Source: Cellvibrionales bacterium UBA7375
GTDB taxonomy: Bacteria; Pseudomonadota; Gammaproteobacteria; Pseudomonadales; Porticoccaceae
Assembly (NCBI GenBank): GCA_949487135.1
Contig: CATAJQ010000031.1
Coordinates: 58,393 to 122,392 of the forward strand
Length of the DNA: 64,000 nt
Direction of reading: 5' to 3'
The notes under the pieces were generated by a model that saw only the letters and a program-made list of their open reading frames with translations, searched no databases and had not been told where the DNA came from. Of the stretch, positions 58,408 through 64,000 are shown in pieces. The translations under genes were made by a program, and so were the position numbers. Within the stretch, counting starts at the first letter, position 1; every line of letters begins with the position of its first letter.

Positions 58408-59421
58408 ATGTCAATTAACCCAATAAGCCAACCGATTAATCTGCACTCAGACTGGAAAGCTGAATTAAGCAACTGTGTCAGCTCAATTGATGAATTGCTT
58501 AATCAACTTGGCCTAAAACCTCATGATTTAAACGCCACTCAGCAAGCGGCAAGAAAATTCCCGATTAAAGTACCGCAACCCTTTGTTCAGCAAATGGAAT
58601 ATGGCAATCCAAACGACCCATTACTAAAACAGGTACTGCCAATTACATCCGAGCTGCAGGTTGATAGCAACTTTAGTACCGATCCAGTGGGCGAATCGTC
58701 TTTCAATCCAGTGCCGGGCATTGTACATAAATATCGCAATAGAGTGCTGATGATTATTAGCCCCAACTGCGCCATTAACTGTCGCTACTGTTTTCGTCGC
58801 CACTTCCCCTATGATGACAATCGCCAGAGCAAACAGCAATGGTTCAAAGCGCTAGACTATTTAAAAACCAAACCAGAAATAAATGAGGTCATATACAGCG
58901 GTGGCGACCCTTTGGCCGCCAATGATAATTTTTTACGCTGGCTAACCGGCGAATTAGAATCTATTCAGCATATTAAACGACTGCGTATTCACACTCGATT
59001 ACCCGTAGTAATACCCGCTAGAGTTGATGATCAATTACTAAATTGGCTTAGCAACACAAGACTAAAACCCACTGTGGTGCTGCATATTAATCATGCCAAT
59101 GAAATAAATACCGGATTGAGCCAAGGGGTTAATCGGTTAAAACAGGCAGGCATCATGGTACTTAATCAAAGCGTACTTCTAAAAGGTATAAATGATACTA
59201 GTGACCAACTGATCAACTTAAGTGAAAAGCTATTTGATGCTGGCATTATGCCCTACTACCTGCATATGCTAGATCCTGTTCAGGGCGCCAGTCACTTTGA
59301 CGTTCCTAAGGATAGTGCGGTAGAGATTTTTAACCAAATTCAAGCTGAATTACCCGGATTTCTTGTGCCAAAACTAGTACAAGAAAGGGCTGGGGAAACT
59401 TCAAAAAGTCTTATTCTGTAA
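58408..59421 (+). CDS. epmB: EF-P lysine 2,3-aminomutase-like protein EpmB
   Basis: A 337-residue radical-SAM, PLP-dependent enzyme converting lysine to beta-lysine for attachment to elongation factor P by EpmA. The cluster-binding CXXXCXXC is C121, C125, C128 (CAINCRYCFRRHF); SGGDPLAANDNFL and RIHTRLPVVIPARV follow. The C-terminal GETSKSLIL carries the likely PLP lysine. Short relative to clostridial lysine 2,3-aminomutase, as expected of EpmB. epmA and efp are not in this window. A strong terminator follows at once. Confidence 0.94.
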   Translation: MSINPISQPINLHSDWKAELSNCVSSIDELLNQLGLKPHDLNATQQAARKFPIKVPQPFVQQMEYGNPNDPLLKQVLPITSELQVDSNFSTDPVGESSFNPVPGIVHKYRNRVLMIISPNCAINCRYCFRRHFPYDDNRQSKQQWFKALDYLKTKPEINEVIYSGGDPLAANDNFLRWLTGELESIQHIKRLRIHTRLPVVIPARVDDQLLNWLSNTRLKPTVVLHINHANEINTGLSQGVNRLKQAGIMVLNQSVLLKGINDTSDQLINLSEKLFDAGIMPYYLHMLDPVQGASHFDVPKDSAVEIFNQIQAELPGFLVPKLVQERAGETSKSLIL

Positions 59422-59434
59422 AAAATAAAATCCC

Positions 59435-59466
59435 TAAAAAAAGGGTGCTATTAGCACCCTTTTTTA
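59435..59466. terminator. Bidirectional intrinsic terminator
   Basis: AAGGGTGCT pairs with AGCACCCTT around a three-base loop, with an A-run before and a T-run after, so it works on both strands. It serves epmB on the plus strand and the small lipoprotein gene on the minus strand. Confidence 0.92.
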
Positions 59467-59481
59467 ACACTTTCAAAGATT

Positions 59482-59649
59482 TTACTCTTCATACTCATCA
59501 TCATTAACTGCATCAATCACAGAATCAACCGCTGTGATTGGCAGCTTAACAATACCCGCTGCAGTATCTACAACAGCGAGAGGAATGGACAACAGAGTAC
59601 AGCCTCCAAGACCAGAAAGCATTAAACAAATCATTAATTTTTTATACAT
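59482..59649 (-). CDS. Small lipoprotein (55 residues)
   Basis: A complete small gene below usual length cut-offs: starts MYKKLMICLMLSGLGGCTLL, ends in the acidic NDDEYEE. The hydrophobic leader ends in a lipobox, LGGC, with Cys17 as the lipidated residue. The mature part resembles the short lipoprotein group with the AVVDTA...VKLPITAVDSVID pattern (similar to families annotated NF038104, from memory). An AAGGGA ribosome site lies seven bases before the ATG, and the bidirectional terminator at 59435-59466 follows. It is flanked upstream by an ACCAAT/ATTGGT inverted repeat (59674-59693). Confidence 0.75.
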   Translation of the reverse strand: MYKKLMICLMLSGLGGCTLLSIPLAVVDTAAGIVKLPITAVDSVIDAVNDDEYEE

Positions 59650-59765
59650 AACAATCCCTTGAGATAAATGAAAACCAATTTTTAGTTATTGGTAATAGAC
59701 TTTAGAAAAGAACAATAAAAACTAACTTCCACTCTTTACAGCCATAAGCTAATTATAAGCAATGG

Positions 59766-59794
59766 AATGATCAAATACATTATTATTGATCATT
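59766..59794. promoter_or_regulatory. Operator-like inverted repeat upstream of the membrane-protein/XRE pair
   Basis: AATGATCAA (59766-59774) and TTGATCATT (59786-59794) are perfect complements around 11 bases. About 20 bp further, ACCTTTAC occurs twice in direct orientation (59814-59821, 59841-59848). The site is 80 bp before the two-gene unit that encodes a DNA-binding protein, so autoregulation is plausible. Confidence 0.45.
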
Positions 59795-59874
59795 TAACCG
59801 ACCTGCATATGTAACCTTTACTTCACTATTTAAAAATGATACCTTTACGTTACATTTTCTGAAAAGAGGCATTT

Positions 59875-60261
59875 ATGGAAATCCTTGTACCTGTACTTGG
59901 CATTTTGGCGGGTATTACCATCCCATTAGGCGTTTTTGTATGGCTTTATCACGATCAAAAAAATAAAAGAGAAACGCTGATTGAAATTTCTAAAAATATC
60001 CAAGATTCCGCTGAATTAGAAAAAATCCTAAAGCAATTAGATGATAAAAAAGAACCGGTCAATCATAGAAGAAGTGGCACCATTACGTTGTTTGTTGGCA
60101 TTGGCTTGTACCTTTTAGGCGCGGTTGCGTTGGGTAGCGTCCTCAAAGGGGTTGGCCTACTGGTAGGCGCAATTGGTATTGGCACAATTATCGCTGGTTA
60201 TATCTTCCCCAATGACAGCGCCCTTCTCTCGAAGGCAGTTGAAGAATTCGAAGAAAAGTAA
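59875..60261 (+). CDS. Small membrane protein (DUF6249-like) paired with an XRE regulator
   Basis: 128 residues. A first helix (about 3-24, VPVLGILAGITIPLGVFVWL) is followed by a charged cytoplasmic stretch (25-65, YHDQKNKRETLIEISKNIQ) and two further helices (about 70-90 and 92-112), then an acidic tail. The layout resembles the DUF6249 group of small bacterial membrane proteins, from memory. The next gene, a DNA-binding protein, starts seven bases after its stop, suggesting the pair act together, for example as sensor and regulator. Function unknown. Confidence 0.6.
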   Translation: MEILVPVLGILAGITIPLGVFVWLYHDQKNKRETLIEISKNIQDSAELEKILKQLDDKKEPVNHRRSGTITLFVGIGLYLLGAVALGSVLKGVGLLVGAIGIGTIIAGYIFPNDSALLSKAVEEFEEK

Positions 60262-60268
60262 TTTAACC

Positions 60269-60481
60269 ATGGGTAAAAACCACGATAGGCTTCGCAATAA
60301 TCTTCAGCAGATTCGCAAATCCAGAGGACTGACTCAGCAACAGCTTTCTGAGAGCGCCGATGTATCGAGAAAAAGCATTAATGCCGTAGAAAATGGTATT
60401 TATATCCCCTCAACGGTGCTGGCATTAAAAATTACAAAGACACTAGAATGCTCGGTGGAAGACCTATTTGAGCTTCCTTAA
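60269..60481 (+). CDS. Short XRE-family helix-turn-helix regulator
   Basis: 70 residues, almost entirely an HTH_3 domain: LRNNLQQIRKSRGLTQQQLS, then the recognition helix SRKSINAVENG and the closing PSTVLALKITKTLECSVEDLFEL. This single-domain form resembles the YozG/YgzD-type Cro/C1 proteins. The ATG at 60269 is right; the in-frame reading to 60173 runs back into the membrane-protein gene. Coupled to that gene at seven bases. Target likely includes its own promoter region. Confidence 0.85.
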   Translation: MGKNHDRLRNNLQQIRKSRGLTQQQLSESADVSRKSINAVENGIYIPSTVLALKITKTLECSVEDLFELP

Positions 60482-60660
60482 AAGCCATCAAAGCTAAGAC
60501 CACATGGCTAAAAAAATATTAAGTGATTGAAAGTCGCTAACCCTATCCTTTTGCTATAGATTTTTATTTATTAATAATTCATTATTATATAAATAAACGC
60601 ACCAAGAGTGATTAAACATTACAGTGGCTTATTGTAAAAATATTAAGGGATTTTGATACC

Positions 60661-61770
60661 ATGTTTCAGCTTAGAAAAATAACAACACTTATAATAACCT
60701 TTTTATTTCTGGGTCAGGCATGCGCTGATGACAACAGTCAAGCATCCAAGACCAGTCAGCTACAGAAATTTAAGGCATCACAAAAGTGCTATGCCAACTC
60801 GGTGGCCAATGAAAACTGGAAACTTGGTTTGGACTGTGCCAAAAGCTCATTAGATACAGGTCGCGAGTTATTTGATACAGGACACAAAAACATCGCTGCT
60901 CTAACGCATAATTATGCCCTTATGCTGGCCAACAATAACAAACATGTAAAAGCAAATGATGAATATGAGAAAGTCTACAAACTTTATAAAAAACTTTATG
61001 GCAAAACATCCGAAACGATAGGATGGTTACTGTTAGATACGGCAAATTCTCAAGTAAATTACAATCCACAAAAAGCGAGTAAAAATTATCTAAAAGCATT
61101 AGATATTTTATCAACGCAAAAACTCATTGAACCCTTAATCGAGGCTGAAATTTCCTTAGAGGCTAGTATCCATCTTACTGGCTCACAAGAATTAACCAAA
61201 CGAACATTAAATCGCGCTTTAACCCTGTCTGAGTTTGCATACAAAACCTATTTAAACACCTATGATGCCAGACACGCTCAAACAGCGCTCGCTGCTCTCA
61301 CAATAGGAAAAATTAGCTTCTTAAAAGGTGATGATGCAATAGCTGAAAAGTTTCTTAACCAATCACTGGTGAATCCAGACATTGCAATATATGCCCACGG
61401 ATTGCTGGTTGATATACACACAAAAAATGGTCGATTTGATTTAGCACAAAAGCATCAAAAAGCACTGGGGAAAGTTTCGCCAAAACGGGGTCAAGAAAGT
61501 GAATATATACCCGTATTTGTTCAAAGCCCAAAGTACCCTAAAAGAGCGATGCAAAAACGTATACAGGGCTATGCAATTGTCTCATTAACCATTACGAAAG
61601 ATGGCAGCGTTAAAGATACCCTTATAGTAGAGGAGCACCCTAAGAAGTGGGGTTTTGGAAAGGCAGCATTGAAAGTAGCAAAAAAGCTTAAATATGCACC
61701 TCAAATTGAAGATGGCATGGCAATTGAAATACCAATGGTTATGTATAAATATACTTTTCGGATGCCATAA
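60661..61770 (+). CDS. Periplasmic protein with TPR-like repeats and a C-terminal TonB domain
   Basis: 369 residues. A cleavable signal peptide (1-22, cleavage after ACA) leads into a helical region (25-260) with TPR-like pairs (ALTHNYALMLANNNKHVKANDEYEKVY; GWLLLDTANSQVNYNPQKASKNYLKAL). The last 85 residues are a TonB C-terminal fold: SPKYPKRAMQKRIQGYAIVS, LTITKDGSVKDTLIVEEHP, GFGKAALKVAKKLKYAP. A true TonB keeps an N-terminal membrane anchor and proline-rich linker; both are missing, so this is not the energy-transducing TonB. AAGGGA precedes the ATG. No exbB/exbD nearby. Function unknown; binding to a peptidoglycan or outer-membrane partner is possible. Confidence 0.78.
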   Translation: MFQLRKITTLIITFLFLGQACADDNSQASKTSQLQKFKASQKCYANSVANENWKLGLDCAKSSLDTGRELFDTGHKNIAALTHNYALMLANNNKHVKANDEYEKVYKLYKKLYGKTSETIGWLLLDTANSQVNYNPQKASKNYLKALDILSTQKLIEPLIEAEISLEASIHLTGSQELTKRTLNRALTLSEFAYKTYLNTYDARHAQTALAALTIGKISFLKGDDAIAEKFLNQSLVNPDIAIYAHGLLVDIHTKNGRFDLAQKHQKALGKVSPKRGQESEYIPVFVQSPKYPKRAMQKRIQGYAIVSLTITKDGSVKDTLIVEEHPKKWGFGKAALKVAKKLKYAPQIEDGMAIEIPMVMYKYTFRMP

Positions 61771-61799
61771 ATTTGAGAATCAAGAACGGTCTGACATTA

Positions 61800-62195
61800 T
61801 CAATTTTCCTCCAAATGCGAGACAACAACTAATTTATTTCCTGTAGGATCTAAAAGATAAGCGGCAAAAAAGTGGGGATGCACATCTCGCAATCCCGGTG
61901 CGCCCTCGTCTTGCCCGCCATTGTCCAGCGCTAGCTGGTGAAATTTAACCACCTGCTCTCTGGTTTGAGCAAGTAACGCAATATTAACCCCATTGCCTGC
62001 TGTGGCCGGCTCGCCATTATAGGCATTGCCAATAAATAAACAATTTACACCGCTTCCAATATCCTCTTGGTTGCCATAGCCGGCATAGGTGTCGCCAGTA
62101 TCTTGCCTCGAAACCCCGAGCACTGGCATAACTTGATCGTAAAAAGCGATTGATTCGGCAAGATTATTGGTGCCCAAGCATATATGACTAAACAT
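61800..62195 (-). CDS. Glyoxalase/VOC superfamily protein
   Basis: 131 residues in two beta-alpha-beta-beta-beta units: FSHICLGTNNLAESIAFYDQVM at the N-terminus with the first metal-type His4, and HFFAAYLLDPTGNKLVVVSHLE at the C-terminus. The VOC fold is clear, but members include lyases, dioxygenases and antibiotic-binding proteins; the sequence does not settle which. Convergent with the TPR/TonB-domain gene, 29 bp apart. Confidence 0.85.
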   Translation of the reverse strand: MFSHICLGTNNLAESIAFYDQVMPVLGVSRQDTGDTYAGYGNQEDIGSGVNCLFIGNAYNGEPATAGNGVNIALLAQTREQVVKFHQLALDNGGQDEGAPGLRDVHPHFFAAYLLDPTGNKLVVVSHLEEN

Positions 62196-62262
62196 GTTAA
62201 TTCCTACTCAATGAAAATATAGTTTTAAATGATTGAATCTATCAATGTTTTTATAAAAAACA

Positions 62263-63282
62263 CTAAAATACTAAAACGCTATCTCGACACTTTTTACCGC
62301 TTAACATCTCTTTAAATACATCTAACTGACCTTGACCTAAACCACGACTTGTCCACCAAACCGCATGCTCATTGATACCTCGCTGACTATCAATAACCAG
62401 TCCCCACATGGGCGCTATCTGATTAGGAATCATGGAGTAACGAACATCTGATACAAGATTTTTTTCTTCGTCAAAGCCCAAATAGTCCTGTGAAAACCAA
62501 CGAAATCTTTCAATATCTTTTCTTTGCTGGCTGTCTTTTTCAAGATTGGGCAGATGAGTTGGATAGTCAAATATCCGAATGCTCTTGCCCGAACACCAGG
62601 TTGATGACTGAACGGTACGAATGGCATCAACATAAAACTTTTCTTCATGCTGATAAATAGACTTCCATAAAATCAGATTTCCAAAGGAAGGCTTAAGAGT
62701 CAGACGTTCTGGATTATGTCCTCTCGAATAAGCGAGCTCGTTCGCAGCAGATAAACTCCTTTCATACTGCACAAAACCTAACGACAGATAAAAAATCACC
62801 CATCCAATGGCAAAAAAACTAAATAGCTGTTTTTTGGTTTTTATTGCAGTCCCTACAAAGATTAAGATAGGAACGGTAAACAGAGGATCGACAATAGATA
62901 TATTATTCCAAGTCACTCGCTCACTGGAGAAAGGCCAAAAGAGTAGCGTGCCGTAAGAAGTGCATGCATCTAATAGTCCATGGGTTGCATAGCCCAAAAA
63001 ACTTGCCAAATAGACAGTCTTTAGACTCATGGATTTTCTAAACAAAGGATAGAGAAAAAGAGCGACAATTAAAGCGCCAAAAGGAATAAAAAAGAGCGAG
63101 TGAGAAAACTGCCTGTGGTACTCAAGGGATAAAATTGGATCAGTGGATGACCGAATCAACACATCTAAATCAGGCGCCAATCCTGCTATAAAACCGATAA
63201 TACTAATCTTAACAACATTATTGTTGTTAGCTGAGGACTGCGCAAAGGCCGCGCCAACTGTACCTTGAGATATTGGATCCAT
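62263..63282 (-). CDS. YdjM-family membrane-bound putative metal-dependent hydrolase
   Basis: 339 residues. The N-terminal MDPISQGTVGAAFAQ and GFIAGLAPDLDVLI, then YHRQFSHSLFFIPFG and GYATHGLLDACTSYGT with conserved His and Asp, match the YdjM (DUF457) family of inner-membrane proteins annotated as metal-dependent hydrolases; E. coli YdjM is LexA-controlled. Five membrane helices in the first 190 residues are followed by a soluble C-terminal domain of about 150 residues not seen in the short members. No LexA box was recognised upstream. Biochemical function is not established for the family. Confidence 0.8.
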   Translation of the reverse strand: MDPISQGTVGAAFAQSSANNNNVVKISIIGFIAGLAPDLDVLIRSSTDPILSLEYHRQFSHSLFFIPFGALIVALFLYPLFRKSMSLKTVYLASFLGYATHGLLDACTSYGTLLFWPFSSERVTWNNISIVDPLFTVPILIFVGTAIKTKKQLFSFFAIGWVIFYLSLGFVQYERSLSAANELAYSRGHNPERLTLKPSFGNLILWKSIYQHEEKFYVDAIRTVQSSTWCSGKSIRIFDYPTHLPNLEKDSQQRKDIERFRWFSQDYLGFDEEKNLVSDVRYSMIPNQIAPMWGLVIDSQRGINEHAVWWTSRGLGQGQLDVFKEMLSGKKCRDSVLVF

Positions 63283-63530
63283 ATTAATTTAGTTAGAGAT
63301 CATTCCCGCTAAATGACATACTGACTATAACCTATTGATTGTATTTATATTTTAAAAAGTAAGAAAATGGAACCTTTGCATTCACCCGGCAAAATCAATC
63401 AAAACCGCAATAGTTTCACACCGTATAACTAGAGAATATCATAATCTATGGCATTTCCACACTTCATATACATCCCAAAAAATAACTGGTTACAATACAA
63501 TTGAGGATAGGGTTAATTTGGAGGACATAA

Positions 63531-64000
63531 ATGCATCAAATACTGGCAATAATACTGGCAATCTTTTTAGTAGGTTGCAGCTCCAAACCACTGGAAAAAT
63601 TTGATGTAAATCAAAACTCCAAAACAACCTTAGCACCTAATAAGTACGATTTAGGTGAAGTTTTAAACCACAGTTACTTCTTTGAACAAGCCAACAAGGA
63701 GCAAAGTTATACTCTATACATACCTAATTCTTATGATGAATCTCAGAGTTACCCACTAATTATACTTCTGCATGGGCTTCGCAGTAATCCTAATCAAATC
63801 ATTAACTACAAAGGAATTATCCCCGAGGCAGAAAAGCGTGGCTACGTTATAGCTGCCCCCTATGGATATAACGAACGTGGGTGGTATGGCAGTCGTGGAA
63901 AGGGCAAAGACGGTGTTGCGTTTGGAAAAGCAAATGATCCAGAAAACCTTGGTGAGTTAAGCGAGATAGATGTCATGAACGTTTTAGAAATTGTGAAAAA
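63531..64000 (+). CDS. Lipoprotein esterase/PHB-depolymerase-like hydrolase, 3' end outside window
   Basis: 156 codons are present; the gene runs off the right edge. The leader MHQILAIILAIFLVGCSS has a lipobox (LVGC, lipidated Cys16). The alpha/beta-hydrolase part starts at YTLYIPNSYD and holds the oxyanion-hole LLHGLRSNP and YGYNERGWYGSRG, which resemble the LpqC/poly(3-hydroxybutyrate) depolymerase-like esterases. The catalytic Ser and His lie beyond the window. GGAGGA precedes the ATG. Outer-membrane or periplasmic location is expected. Confidence 0.78.
   Translation, partial: MHQILAIILAIFLVGCSSKPLEKFDVNQNSKTTLAPNKYDLGEVLNHSYFFEQANKEQSYTLYIPNSYDESQSYPLIILLHGLRSNPNQIINYKGIIPEAEKRGYVIAAPYGYNERGWYGSRGKGKDGVAFGKANDPENLGELSEIDVMNVLEIVK

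Noticed and set aside
60173-60268. N-terminal extension of the XRE regulator
   Set aside because: It lies within the membrane-protein gene in another frame; the HTH domain is complete from 60269.
60481-60519. Terminator after the XRE gene (AGCCAT...ATGGCT)
   Set aside because: The stem is followed by A's, not T's, on the plus strand.
60661-61770. Bona fide TonB protein
   Set aside because: No N-terminal anchor, no Pro-Lys/Glu linker and no exbB/exbD neighbours.

Overview
The window looks like chromosome of a free-living, probably marine gammaproteobacterium close to the Pseudomonadales/Cellvibrionales (SAR92/Porticoccaceae-like lineages). This placement is an inference from gene order and protein resemblance: glnK-ubiK-yifB, fxsA-groES-groEL, ampD-nadC-pilA-pilC-pilD-coaE-yacG, argJ-secA-M23 peptidase-lpxC-ftsZ and purL|mltF-tadA are arrangements I recall from Pseudomonas relatives. 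Base composition looks moderately AT-rich, with very AT-rich spacers. I see no tRNA, rRNA, insertion sequence, phage gene or CRISPR array.

Layout. (1) 1-5.2 kb: the start of glnK on the minus strand, with a sigma54-type promoter, an NtrC-like site and an unusual leader that can fold into two hairpins; then ubiK, comM/yifB and a tight yciH-S9 peptidase-greB group. (2) 5.2-14.1 kb: pdxH, deaD, dinG, a PlsC-like acyltransferase, pyrB and sbcB. (3) 14.1-20.6 kb: a small outer-membrane barrel, a coiled-coil membrane protein next to class I fumarase, a lone PuuD-type membrane domain, and groEL-groES-fxsA with a sigma32-type promoter. (4) 20.7-27.5 kb: ampG and ampD (muropeptide recycling), nadC, a type IV pilin, pilC and pilD without pilB, coaE and yacG. 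(5) 27.5-50.8 kb: one long minus-strand run, mraZ-rsmH-ftsL-ftsI-murE-murF-mraY-murD-ftsW-murG-murC-ddl-ftsQ-ftsA-ftsZ (the complete division and cell-wall cluster), then lpxC, an M23 peptidase, secA, argJ and mutT. A promoter with 10-bp-spaced MraZ-type boxes lies in front of it. (6) 51.2-59.4 kb: the RNase P RNA, two small unknown genes, purL, mltF, tadA and epmB. (7) 59.4-64 kb: less conserved genes, namely a 55-residue lipoprotein, a membrane protein paired with an XRE regulator, a TPR/TonB-C periplasmic protein, a glyoxalase-fold protein, a YdjM-like membrane protein and the start of a lipoprotein esterase.

How the genes fit together. Most of the window is envelope biology: peptidoglycan precursor synthesis (murC-G, ddl, mraY), septal synthesis (ftsI, ftsW, ftsL, ftsQ), the Z ring (ftsA, ftsZ), turnover and recycling (mltF, M23 peptidase, ampG, ampD), lipid A (lpxC), export (secA) and pili (pilA, pilC, pilD). 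The rest is translation and transcription upkeep, nucleotide and cofactor synthesis, and chaperones.

I do not see a clear new multi-gene system. The strongest candidates for undescribed elements are the structured glnK leader RNA (212-300), a perfect 12-bp inverted repeat between ftsZ and lpxC (33908-33951), an operator-like palindrome between ampD and nadC (22831-22848), the loss of pilB from an otherwise conserved pilus locus, and the membrane-protein/XRE pair at 59.9-60.5 kb.
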